Part shown: positions 1 to 9,537 of the stretch, in pieces | Position numbering within the stretch: the first letter of the stretch is position 1 | How the letters are laid out: every line of letters starts with the position of its first letter | Assembly (NCBI GenBank): GCA_945890895.1 | Contig: CAMDDG010000010.1 | Span: 1-58,430 of the forward strand | From: Chitinophaga pinensis | GTDB lineage: Bacteria > Bacteroidota > Bacteroidia > NS11-12g > UBA955 | Length of the DNA stretch: 58,430 nucleotides | Reading direction: 5' to 3' | The notes under the pieces: model-generated | Database searches by the model: none | What the model saw: only the letters and a program-made list of their open reading frames with translations | What the model was told of the DNA's origin: nothing | Made by a program: the position numbers and the translations under genes

Positions 1-1379
1 CGATCTTGAGGCAATGGACTGGTGAATGGATGGTGCATGGCATGGTATCGCTCGGATTCTTCATCCCACTCCAAAAGAGGAAAATCTACCACCCACAACG
101 GTGCAAACTCGTTGGGGTTTCTCAATCCCAATTCCGAACCCAAATGCAACCTCAATTCATTCAACTGTTTACGCACTTTATGGATATTATCGCCAGCCAG
201 CATGAGCATCAAATCGCCATTTTCTGCGCCAAATGCTTCTGCCCACTTGCTTAATTTTTCGCTATCGTAAAACTTGTCGACCGAAGATTTCAATTCGCCA
301 TTTTCATCTTTACGGCAATAAATAATTCCGGTTGCACCAATTTGTGGACGTTTTACGTATTCCACCAACGCATCGATCTGTTTGCGAGTATAGCTCGCTG
401 CGCCTTTGGCACAAATACCAATCACGGCTTGAGCTTGGTCGAAAATGCCAAATCCTGCACCGCTTACTAAATCCACTTCCGATGATTTCAATTCTACAAA
501 CGACATCCCAAATCGAAGATCGGGTTTATCGCTGCCGTAATATTTCATGGCATCATCGTAAGGCATGCGTTGGAAGGATTCAAACTCCAATCCTTTGGTT
601 TTCTTGAAAAGGTACTTAACCATTCCCTCAAAAATCTCCAAAATATCATCGCGCTCAATAAAACTCAATTCGCAGTCGATTTGGGTAAATTCCGGTTGAC
701 GATCCGCTCGCAAATCTTCATCTCTGAAGCATTTTACAATTTGGAAATATCGGTCAAATCCGCTTACCATCAATAATTGCTTGAAGGTTTGTGGACTCTG
801 AGGAAGAGCGTACCATTGTCCTGGATTCAAACGCGAAGGCACCACAAAATCGCGAGCTCCTTCGGGGGTACTTTTAATTAAAACAGGCGTTTCCACTTCC
901 AAAAATTGCAAATCGCTCAAATAGTTTCGAATTGCTTGAGCCAAGGAGTGACGCAATTCCAAGTTCTTGCGAACGGGATCTCTACGCAAATCCAAATAGC
1001 GGTATTGCATACGAATATCATCGCCGCCATCGGTTTCGTTTTCAATGGTAAACGGAGGCGTTTTTGCCGCGTTTAACACCGTCAATTTATCCACGATAAT
1101 TTCGATATCACCGGTTGAAAGTTGAGGATTTTTACTGCTTCGTTCAGCCACGATACCTTCGGCTTGAATCACGAATTCACGTCCCAACGATTCGGCTTGC
1201 TTCAAAACCTCGGGGTTGTACACTTCATTGAATGCCAACTGAGTAATTCCGTATCGATCGCGCAAATCCACGAAGGCCATGCTGCCCATTAAACGTGATT
1301 TTGCCACCCAACCGGATAATGTAACCCGTTGTCCGATGTGCTCTATTCTAAGTTCTCCGCAAGTATGTGAACGAAACAT
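1..1379 (-). CDS. aspS: Aspartyl-tRNA synthetase (3' end beyond window)
   Basis: Charges tRNA-Asp with aspartate in the cytoplasm. Reading the minus strand from an ATG at 1377-1379 gives about 460 residues, open to the window edge. It starts [11 protein letters not shown], the usual bacterial AspRS opening. An OB-fold anticodon-binding domain follows (GWVAKSR, then [13 protein letters not shown]), and then class II synthetase motif 2 ([18 protein letters not shown]) and the GAD-type insertion. The visible part ends at the [11 protein letters not shown] segment, so roughly the last 120 residues, including class II motif 3, lie outside. The neighbouring thiL is on the same strand 169 bp upstream. 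Identification is firm; the truncation is a window artefact. Confidence 0.95.
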   Translation of the reverse strand, partial: MFRSHTCGELRIEHIGQRVTLSGWVAKSRLMGSMAFVDLRDRYGITQLAFNEVYNPEVLKQAESLGREFVIQAEGIVAERSSKNPQLSTGDIEIIVDKLTVLNAAKTPPFTIENETDGGDDIRMQYRYLDLRRDPVRKNLELRHSLAQAIRNYLSDLQFLEVETPVLIKSTPEGARDFVVPSRLNPGQWYALPQSPQTFKQLLMVSGFDRYFQIVKCFRDEDLRADRQPEFTQIDCELSFIERDDILEIFEGMVKYLFKKTKGLEFESFQRMPYDDAMKYYGSDKPDLRFGMSFVELKSSEVDLVSGAGFGIFDQAQAVIGICAKGAASYTRKQIDALVEYVKRPQIGATGIIYCRKDENGELKSSVDKFYDSEKLSKWAEAFGAENGDLMLMLAGDNIHKVRKQLNELRLHLGSELGLRNPNEFAPLWVVDFPLLEWDEESERYHAMHHPFTSPLPQD

Positions 1380-1427
1380 GTGTATGTATTTATTAATTAA
1401 AATTACGTAATTTATTTATTTTCTTTT

Positions 1428-1440
1428 TTTCGGGGGATGT
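1428..1440 (+). repeat. Dispersed motif TTTCGGGGGAYRY, copy 1
   Basis: Perfect 13-mer match (ending ATGT) in the aspS-thiL spacer. It is the only perfect copy outside a coding region; nothing else is recognisable in that 169-bp spacer. Confidence 0.75.
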
Positions 1441-1548
1441 CAATTCTACTCGAAAATCATTCCCCATCGTTTTAATTTGATATGGTCTCCGAAAGCGAAT
1501 TGCGTTTCCTTGGCATGAATACACTTCTTACAATCGGTTGAACAAGCA

Positions 1549-2598
1549 TTATTTAGTTGCACCTCCATCAAAATGATCCCAACCTTGGGCACGAATACCA
1601 AAGGTATTTCCGGCATTGGTAATCAAGTTGTACTTCCCTACCTGTTCGGTGGCATATCCAATAATCGACAAATCCGGGTTGTTTTTGATTTTCTCAAAAT
1701 GTTCTTGAGAAATGGTCATCAACAATTCATAGTCTTCACCGCCATTGAGAGCCACCACCGTTGGATTGAGATCAAAGTCTTGAGCTACTTGCAAGGTTTG
1801 TGGATCTATGGGCAATTTATTTTCATAAATCTCAAATCCAACACCCGAAGCATTTCCCAAATGAAATATTTCAGAAGCAATACCATCGCTGACATCGATC
1901 ATTGAGGTAGGAACCACTCCCATTTCATTCAACATTTGAATAACATCCCAACGCGCTTCCGGTTTCAATTGACGACCAACGATGTAATCGTAAGGTTCTA
2001 AATCCGGTTGCATATCTTTCACTTCCAAAAACACGCGCTTTTCGCGTTCCAGAATTTGCAATCCCATATAAGCTCCTCCAGTATCCCCCGAAACAACCAA
2101 CAAATCGCCGGCTTTAGCACCGCTGCGTTTTACAGGCTCATTTACAGCCAAACCCATGGATGTAATATGTACAACCAGACCCTGACGGGAAGAACTGGTG
2201 TCGCCACCAACCAAATCCACGCCGTACTTCTCGCAAGCCAATTTGATGCCTAAGTACAGTTCCTCAATAGCTTCCAAAGAAAAGCGATTACTCATGGCGA
2301 TGGAAACCAATATTTGAGTGGGTTTTCCATTCATGGCACAGATGTCGCTAATTCCTGAAACAACGGCTTTATAACCCAAGTGCTTCAAAGGAGTATACAT
2401 CAAATCAAAATCCACTCCTTCCAAAAGTGAATCCGTTGAAACTAACACGGGATTACCCTGAGCATCAATCATCGCAGCATCATCACCAATTCCAATTAGA
2501 GAAGTAGCTCCAGACAAAGGAAAATGTTCCGCAATGTGCTTAATTAGACCAAATTCGCCTAATTCAGTTAAATCCGTTCGTTCGCTATTTTCAAACAT
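1549..2598 (-). CDS. thiL: Thiamine-monophosphate kinase
   Basis: Phosphorylates thiamine monophosphate to thiamine diphosphate with ATP, the last step of cofactor synthesis. At 349 residues it has the usual family length. The N-terminal ATP/Mg-binding GIGDDAA motif sits at about residues 36-42, followed by STDSLLEGVDF, GGDTSS and SGDTGGAYMG, all AIR-synthetase/ThiL signatures. A TAnnTTTG promoter element (2604-2611, minus strand) ends 5 nt before the ATG, so the transcript is probably leaderless and this start is well supported. No other thiamine genes are nearby. The SGDTGG codons contain a copy of the dispersed G-rich motif. Confidence 0.95.
   Translation of the reverse strand: MFENSERTDLTELGEFGLIKHIAEHFPLSGATSLIGIGDDAAMIDAQGNPVLVSTDSLLEGVDFDLMYTPLKHLGYKAVVSGISDICAMNGKPTQILVSIAMSNRFSLEAIEELYLGIKLACEKYGVDLVGGDTSSSRQGLVVHITSMGLAVNEPVKRSGAKAGDLLVVSGDTGGAYMGLQILEREKRVFLEVKDMQPDLEPYDYIVGRQLKPEARWDVIQMLNEMGVVPTSMIDVSDGIASEIFHLGNASGVGFEIYENKLPIDPQTLQVAQDFDLNPTVVALNGGEDYELLMTISQEHFEKIKNNPDLSIIGYATEQVGKYNLITNAGNTFGIRAQGWDHFDGGATK
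2081..2093 (-). repeat. Dispersed motif TTTCGGGGGAYRY, copy 2
   Basis: Perfect match on the minus strand (ending ATAC), inside thiL and read in the register TCG GGG GAT (Ser-Gly-Asp). Confidence 0.75.
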
Positions 2599-2603
2599 AA
2601 CTG

Positions 2604-2611
2604 CAAAGGTA
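2604..2611 (-). promoter_or_regulatory. Putative -7 element of thiL (TACCTTTG)
   Basis: Matches the Bacteroidota -7 consensus TAnnTTTG and ends 5 nt upstream of the thiL ATG. No convincing -33 TTG is seen at the expected distance. Confidence 0.45.
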
Positions 2612-2631
2612 ATTCAATTCTACGAGTTCAT

Positions 2632-4068
2632 TTACGACAATGCGATACAAACGTTCTTTGGTTCGGTGAAAAACTTCATAGCGTCCCAACCGCCTTCTCT
2701 TCCCACACCCGAAGACTTCACTCCTCCAAAAGGCGTTCTCAAATCGCGTAACAGCCAGCAATTCACCCAAACAATTCCGAATTCCAAATCAGCAGCAAAT
2801 TTATGTGCTCGGGTTAAATTATTCGTCCAAACCGTTGCCGCCAAACCGTATTCTGTACCGTTGGCAATGGCCAAGGCTTCTTCATCATTTTTGAAAGGCA
2901 TGATGGTAATTACCGGTCCAAAAATTTCTTCCAAATTGGTTCGACACGACATATTCAGGCCTTCAATAATAGTGGGTTCAATGTACCAACCGTTTTCAAA
3001 TCCTTCAGGATGCAATGCATTTCCTCCAGTCAATATAACACCACCTTCATTCTTGGCAATCTCAATATAAGACAACACTTTTTTATAATGCTGTTCGGAT
3101 ACAATGGCACCAATTCGCGTACTTTCATCCAGTGGATTCCCCACTTTCAGTTTTTTTACTTCTTCAATCAATCGGTTCTTAACCGTTTCGTAAATGGATT
3201 CATGGATCAAAAGGCGACTTCCACACAAGCAAATCTCCCCTTGATTCATAAACGATGTATTCACCGAAGTCTTAATTGCTTTTTCAATATCCGCGTCTTC
3301 AAATATGATATTGGGATTTTTACCTCCCAATTCCAAGCTCAATTTTTTGAACATGGGACCAGCAGTGGCAGCAATGACTTTTCCGGTTGCTGTTCCACCT
3401 GTAAATGAAATGGCTTTGATGCGTGGATGCTCAATTAGTGCTTGTCCTACTTTAGGACCTAAGCCATGAACAATATTTAAAACACCTTTGGGCAAGCCCG
3501 CCTGAATGCATACTTCCGACAATAATAATGCGGTTGCAGGAGTGAACTCACTGGGTTTTGCAATAACAGCGTTACCTGCTGCCAAGGCAGGTGCTATTTT
3601 CCAAGAAAACAAATATAACGGAAGGTTCCACGGACTAATGCATCCAACCACTCCAACAGCTTGGCGCAACGTGTAATTGATGGCACGGCCTTCCATGGAA
3701 TGACTTTCAGAAGCGAACTGCATGGCTGCAGTAGCAAAAAATCGAAAATTCTGTGCGGCGCGAATCATTTCATTTCGAGCCAACCACAAGGGCTTACCTT
3801 GATCGTTGGATTCTGCTAAAGCAAATTGTTCTCTGCGTTCATCAATGAGTTCTGCAATGCGATTGAGGACTTTGAATTTTTCTTCAGCAGGAGTGATTTC
3901 CCATGCTTTTTGAGCAGATTTGGCAGCCACAAATGCCTTTTCAACATCCGAAGCATCCGAATCGGCTACCTGTCCATATACAGCTCCTGTCGCGGGATTA
4001 TAATTAGGCAAATAGTTTCCCGATACAGGTTCAGCAAGTTCTCCGTTTATATAATTTACAATGTTCAT
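2632..4068 (-). CDS. Aldehyde dehydrogenase, 2-aminomuconate-semialdehyde dehydrogenase-like
   Basis: NAD(P)-dependent aldehyde oxidation in the cytoplasm. From the ATG at 4068 (MNIVNYINGE) it is 478 residues, normal for the superfamily. A further upstream in-frame start would add ten residues and run into the preceding lipoprotein gene. Visible features are SPWNLP, the Rossmann loop FTGGTATG, general-base ELGGK, and the catalytic cysteine in NQGEIC (residue 280). The C-terminal NCWLLRDLRTPFGG resembles ALDH8A1/bacterial AMSDH of the kynurenine route and hydroxymuconic-semialdehyde dehydrogenases, so that substrate class is inferred. No other kynurenine or meta-cleavage gene adjoins it, and the exact substrate is uncertain. 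Confidence 0.85.
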   Translation of the reverse strand: MNIVNYINGELAEPVSGNYLPNYNPATGAVYGQVADSDASDVEKAFVAAKSAQKAWEITPAEEKFKVLNRIAELIDERREQFALAESNDQGKPLWLARNEMIRAAQNFRFFATAAMQFASESHSMEGRAINYTLRQAVGVVGCISPWNLPLYLFSWKIAPALAAGNAVIAKPSEFTPATALLLSEVCIQAGLPKGVLNIVHGLGPKVGQALIEHPRIKAISFTGGTATGKVIAATAGPMFKKLSLELGGKNPNIIFEDADIEKAIKTSVNTSFMNQGEICLCGSRLLIHESIYETVKNRLIEEVKKLKVGNPLDESTRIGAIVSEQHYKKVLSYIEIAKNEGGVILTGGNALHPEGFENGWYIEPTIIEGLNMSCRTNLEEIFGPVITIMPFKNDEEALAIANGTEYGLAATVWTNNLTRAHKFAADLEFGIVWVNCWLLRDLRTPFGGVKSSGVGREGGWDAMKFFTEPKNVCIALS

Positions 4069-4075
4069 CTCCAAT

Positions 4076-4651
4076 TTATTTTGATTCAAAGGTGGCAAAA
4101 ATCTCCATTTGTTTGGGGGAACTCCAAAAACTATTCTCCCAAATTTGCAATCGATAACCTTTCATGGGTTGGTAACTCATTTCTACATTTCTGTCCATCA
4201 ACAAACTGCGCGTTTTGTACTTCCAAGTCAAAATTTGCACTTCATTTTTAACCTTCCAAATCGTAAATTCTTGCAAATAAGCATTGGTATCCGCCGCAGC
4301 ATTTCGAGCAATATGGTACATGCCGTTGCTGTCTATGGTTTGACTGCTCTTACTTTTAATCAGTTCAGACTCAGTTGGAAAATTGAGAAATCCCTTCAAT
4401 TCCTCTTCCCATTCTGATTGCGAATTCAGTGTATCCATTTGTCTTTCCACCAATTCACCTTCGGTTATGTCTTTGGTGATTACAATCGGCATTTTCGACA
4501 ACTTCACAACCTCAGCTTTCATGAATTCTGCCCATTTATCGTTTGAATCTGGATTTGATGCTGGAGTTTGTTCATTTTTAGCACAGGCCGACAATCCAAT
4601 CATCCCCAACATTAAAACCATTCTAACCCATCCCAGTTGCTTCGTATTCAT
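4076..4651 (-). CDS. Putative lipoprotein of unknown function
   Basis: About 191 residues from MNTKQLGW; an earlier possible start would overlap gpmI. A hydrophobic N-terminus ends in a lipobox, GLSAC, so export and lipidation at the membrane are likely. The rest is soluble and charged, with a C-terminal half rich in aromatic and beta-strand-like segments (TWKYKTRSLLM, YRLQIWENSFW). I do not recognise a family. It lies 25 bp after gpmI and 7 bp before the aldehyde dehydrogenase start, suggesting cotranscription of the three genes on the minus strand. Confidence 0.75.
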   Translation of the reverse strand: MNTKQLGWVRMVLMLGMIGLSACAKNEQTPASNPDSNDKWAEFMKAEVVKLSKMPIVITKDITEGELVERQMDTLNSQSEWEEELKGFLNFPTESELIKSKSSQTIDSNGMYHIARNAAADTNAYLQEFTIWKVKNEVQILTWKYKTRSLLMDRNVEMSYQPMKGYRLQIWENSFWSSPKQMEIFATFESK

Positions 4652-4676
4652 ATAGTTAATCTTTAGGGATGTAAAA

Positions 4677-6257
4677 TCAATTATGTACAATTAATGATTT
4701 TCCCGTCATTTCAAAAGGTTGTGCAACTTCCAAGATTTCCAAAATAGTGGGTGCTACATCCGCCAACTTACCGGAATTCAATCTCATTTCCAAGCTATTC
4801 AATCCCAATTCTCCACTATTTTCATCCCCAACAGATGAATCTGAAGTTCCATTCTGACCGCGTTGATTTATCCACCACACCGGAACTGGATTGGTAGTAT
4901 GAGCGGTATTGGGTGTTCCATCTTCATTTACTGCAAAATCGGCATTTCCGTGATCTGCAATCACTATGCTTTCATACCCTTGAGCATTGAGCACTTCAAG
5001 CAATCTTCCCAAGCAAGCATCCACAGTTTCAACGGCCGTTACAATGGCTTCATATACACCGGTATGACCTACCATATCGGCGTTTGCATAATTCAAACAC
5101 ACGAAATCGGGAGCTTCTGAACGAATCATCTCTATGGCACGATCTGTAAGTTCAATAGCACTCATTTGGGGTTGTAAATCATAGGTGGCCACTTTCGGAG
5201 ACGCTGCCATTAATCGTTTTTCTCCTACAAATGGCTCTTCTCTGCCACCGGAAAAGAAAAATGTAACATGGGGATATTTCTCGGTTTCAGCTGCCCTTAA
5301 CTGGGTTTTGCCCGCTTGTGCTACTACTTCTCCCAAGGTCATTACTAAGTTGTCATTATCGTAAAGAATGCCGCTCACGTTGAATTTCTCATCGTATTGT
5401 GTCATGGTGTAAAAATTCAAATTCAATCGATGCATGTTGTATTCGTGAAAATCTTCTTGGGTTAATGCACGAGTAATTTCCCTTCCCCTATCGGTTCTGA
5501 AGTTAAAAAACAACACGGTATCACCTTCTTTGATTAATCCTTCAGAATCCAACAACATCGGTTCCATAAATTCATCGGTTACACCATTCGCATAACTTTT
5601 TTCAATGGCTTCCACCGCGTTATTCACCGCCAAACCTTCTCCATTTACCAATAAATCATACGATTTTTTTACCCGTTCCCAACGCAAATCACGATCCATA
5701 GCAAAGTACCTTCCAATAATGGTAGCAATTTTACCCGGAGTTCCTTTTATAGATTCTTCCAGATGCTTTATGAAGCCTGCTCCGCTTTTAGGATCGGTGT
5801 CGCGTCCATCCAAGAAAGTATGAACGTAAATATTTTCTAAACCCATATCGCTGGCAATTTTACACAGTCCAGCAGCATGATCAACGTGTGCATGCACCCC
5901 TCCATCCGAAACCAAACCCATCAAATGCAATCTACCACCTTGCTCTTTAGCTTCGTTTAAAGCCCGTTGCAATACAGCGTTACTTGACACGGCACCTTCT
6001 TTAAAATCTTTGTTGATCTTTGCCAACATCTGCCATACCACTCTACCAGCACCAATATTCATGTGTCCCACCTCGCTATTTCCCATTTGCCCTTCAGGTA
6101 AACCTACATTTTCGCCGTCGGTACGCAATGTTGCATGTGGATACGTTTGCGACAACGAATCGGTAATCGGAGTGTTCGCATTGAAAACAGCATCGGAATG
6201 AGATTTATCACCTATCCCCCATCCATCCAAAATAATTAAAGCAGCTTTTTTCGACAT
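4677..6257 (-). CDS. gpmI: 2,3-bisphosphoglycerate-independent phosphoglycerate mutase
   Basis: Interconverts 3- and 2-phosphoglycerate in glycolysis using two Mn ions. The start is taken at MSKKAALIILDGWG (6257), which follows a TAnnTTTG element at 6263-6270 by 5 nt; the further upstream start is unlikely. Landmarks are ILDGWG, the phosphoserine region GQMGNSEVGHMNIGAG, VSDGGVHAH, DGRDTDP, NYANADMVGHTG and IADHGNAD. Between PVPVWWIN and KLADVAPTILE there is an insertion of about 30 Ser/Asn/Gly-rich residues near the C-terminus that is longer than usual. Length is 526 residues. Identification is firm. Confidence 0.96.
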   Translation of the reverse strand: MSKKAALIILDGWGIGDKSHSDAVFNANTPITDSLSQTYPHATLRTDGENVGLPEGQMGNSEVGHMNIGAGRVVWQMLAKINKDFKEGAVSSNAVLQRALNEAKEQGGRLHLMGLVSDGGVHAHVDHAAGLCKIASDMGLENIYVHTFLDGRDTDPKSGAGFIKHLEESIKGTPGKIATIIGRYFAMDRDLRWERVKKSYDLLVNGEGLAVNNAVEAIEKSYANGVTDEFMEPMLLDSEGLIKEGDTVLFFNFRTDRGREITRALTQEDFHEYNMHRLNLNFYTMTQYDEKFNVSGILYDNDNLVMTLGEVVAQAGKTQLRAAETEKYPHVTFFFSGGREEPFVGEKRLMAASPKVATYDLQPQMSAIELTDRAIEMIRSEAPDFVCLNYANADMVGHTGVYEAIVTAVETVDACLGRLLEVLNAQGYESIVIADHGNADFAVNEDGTPNTAHTTNPVPVWWINQRGQNGTSDSSVGDENSGELGLNSLEMRLNSGKLADVAPTILEILEVAQPFEMTGKSLIVHN

Positions 6258-6262
6258 TTTTA

Positions 6263-6270
6263 CAAAAATA
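6263..6270 (-). promoter_or_regulatory. Putative -7 element of gpmI (TATTTTTG)
   Basis: Matches TAnnTTTG and ends 5 nt upstream of the gpmI ATG, implying a leader of only a few nucleotides. It supports the MSKKA start. Confidence 0.45.
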
Positions 6271-6319
6271 AGCAAGGTAAAACGTTATCCGATGTTTTTA
6301 ACGATATTTGCACCATAAT

Positions 6320-6718
6320 ATGAGTTTAAAGATTTGCATTTTTTGCGGTTTATCTCTTTTCGGGGGATGTTTATACGGCCAAGGCAAGGTAACTATCATT
6401 GCCGAAGATGCTGTATTGCAAGCCGAAAATCACAGACAGCAAAAACGCAGCGCCGATGATCACGAAGTACTGGGTTATCGGATATTTATTGGGATGTTTT
6501 CAACCCGAAGTCAAGCCTTGGAGTTTAAAGTCCAAGCCGACGAAAAACTGCTCCCCGATTACGAATCTCAAGTGGTTTACGACGAACCCAACTTCAAAGT
6601 ATATGTTGGACAATATGCGTCAACAACCGAAGCAGATGCGGCTTATGCCGATGTTAAAAAGCTGTTCCACAATGCCAAAAAGATTCGAATGGCTATCAAG
6701 GTAAAAAAGAATCAATAA
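6320..6718 (+). CDS. Secreted SPOR-domain protein
   Basis: 132 residues from the ATG at 6320; an upstream TTG is less likely. An N-terminal signal peptide (ICIFCGLSLFGGCLYGQ) is followed by a SPOR-type repeat: YRIFIGMFSTRSQALEF, then FKVYVGQYASTTEADAAYADVKK. SPOR domains bind denuded peptidoglycan glycan strands, so a periplasmic or cell-wall role is inferred. The signal peptide codons LFGGC contain a copy of the dispersed G-rich motif. It is divergent from gpmI and followed by fur 45 bp downstream. Confidence 0.8.
   Translation: MSLKICIFCGLSLFGGCLYGQGKVTIIAEDAVLQAENHRQQKRSADDHEVLGYRIFIGMFSTRSQALEFKVQADEKLLPDYESQVVYDEPNFKVYVGQYASTTEADAAYADVKKLFHNAKKIRMAIKVKKNQ
6358..6370 (+). repeat. Dispersed motif TTTCGGGGGAYRY, copy 3
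   Basis: Perfect match (ending ATGT) inside the SPOR gene signal-peptide region, in register TTC GGG GGA (Phe-Gly-Gly). Confidence 0.75.
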
Positions 6719-6720
6719 AC

Positions 6721-6728
6721 TATCTTTG
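6721..6728 (+). promoter_or_regulatory. Putative -7 element for fur-purA (TATCTTTG)
   Basis: TAnnTTTG match directly after the SPOR stop codon, 35 nt before the fur ATG. No clear -33 TTG was found. Confidence 0.35.
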
Positions 6729-6763
6729 AAACTTATTTTCAACGAATCCGAAGCGAAAATTTC

Positions 6764-8522
<1,759 letters not shown>

Positions 8523-8569
8523 GTTCCTGCCGAATTTGTTGAATTTTAAGTTAACAAACACATTTAATG

Positions 8570-8602
8570 GCTTTTTGTACTCATAATTGCTTTTTGTACT
8601 CA
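8570..8602 (+). repeat. 14-bp tandem direct repeat after purA
   Basis: GCTTTTTGTACTCA occurs twice, at 8570-8583 and 8589-8602, separated by 5 nt in the 134-bp purA to FAH-gene spacer. Function unknown; the spacer shows no convincing terminator. Confidence 0.6.
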
Positions 8603-8656
8603 CATGGAGGAAGTCATTAACTAAAATTTTCTGTAATCCCTAACGAATAGACAATC

Positions 8657-9265
8657 ATGAAAATCGTTTGCATCGGAAGAAACTACGTGGAACACATTCA
8701 TGAACTGAACAATGAAGTTCCTGAAGAACCCGTAATTTTCATAAAGCCAGACAGTGCATTATTGAGAAACAATGCTCCCTTTTTCATTCCTGATTTTTCA
8801 AAAGACGTTCATTATGAAGTAGAATTGGTTATAAAAATCAAGAAAATTGGCAAGCACGTTCCCTTACAATTTGCACCTGATTATTTTGAAGAAATTGCTT
8901 TGGGCATTGATTTTACTGCGAGGGATGTTCAATCGTACTTAAAAGCCAAGGGGTTACCTTGGGAAAAAGCTAAGGGGTTCGACCATTCGGCTGTAATCAG
9001 TTCGTTCTTACCCATAGATCGCTTTGATTTGAACAATTTGAACTTCCGATTAGAAAAGAACGGAAAGGTGGTTCAGGAAGGCAATACGAAGCAAATGATC
9101 AATGATTTTGCGCATATTATATCCCATACCTCCGAATATTTTACTTTAAAGATTGGAGATTACATTTTCACGGGCACCCCAAAAGGGGTGGGTCCTGTGG
9201 CATCGGGTGATCATTTGGTAGGGTTTATCGAAAATGAAAAGATGTTCGATTTCAAGGTAATGTGA
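8657..9265 (+). CDS. Fumarylacetoacetate hydrolase family protein (FAHD1-like)
   Basis: 202 residues, the short single-domain form of the FAH family, which includes acylpyruvase/oxaloacetate decarboxylase FAHD1. Visible signatures are CIGRNYVEH, EPVIFIKPDSAL, HYEVELVIKI (metal-binding E-x-E), GIDFTARDVQ, KGFDHSAVIS and FTGTPKGVGPV. The metal ligands appear intact, so it is probably active, on a beta-keto acid. The reaction cannot be fixed from sequence. It stands alone between purA and the alpha-glucan locus. Confidence 0.88.
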   Translation: MKIVCIGRNYVEHIHELNNEVPEEPVIFIKPDSALLRNNAPFFIPDFSKDVHYEVELVIKIKKIGKHVPLQFAPDYFEEIALGIDFTARDVQSYLKAKGLPWEKAKGFDHSAVISSFLPIDRFDLNNLNFRLEKNGKVVQEGNTKQMINDFAHIISHTSEYFTLKIGDYIFTGTPKGVGPVASGDHLVGFIENEKMFDFKVM

Positions 9266-9404
9266 TTGAAGTTCGAGAACACAAGAATTCCTCATACGAC
9301 CACAGAACCATTAATTCATACACGTATTCCCAAACACCTCTCTTACCCATCTCACAACAAAACCAAACATCCAAAATCAAACTGATTACTAATATTGAAT
9401 ATTA

Positions 9405-9470
9405 ATATTCAATACGAATATTCAATACAATCATTCAATACGAATATTCTATACTAACATTCAATACAAA
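9405..9470 (+). repeat. Degenerate 13-16 bp tandem repeats
   Basis: About five imperfect units around the core ATTCAATACGAAT are packed directly before the terminator hairpin in the 272-bp spacer 9266-9537. The last unit runs into the hairpin stem. The first part of the spacer (9266-9400) shows nothing recognisable. Confidence 0.6.
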
Positions 9471-9496
9471 AGGCCGCTTTCGCGGCCTTTTGTATT
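9463..9496. terminator. Strong bidirectional intrinsic terminator
   Basis: Perfect 15-bp stem (AATACAAAAGGCCGC and its complement) with a TTTC loop, GC-rich top and A/T flanks. It lies between the convergent FAH-family gene and the T9SS glucan-binding gene and would serve both. Confidence 0.9.
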
Positions 9497-9537
9497 ATTT
9501 GGAATGCAGTATTACATCCCCAAAAAATCAAATCAAA

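Noticed and set aside
6..776. Plus-strand open frames at the left edge
   Set aside because: They are shadows antisense to aspS, whose minus-strand translation shows clear AspRS motifs throughout.
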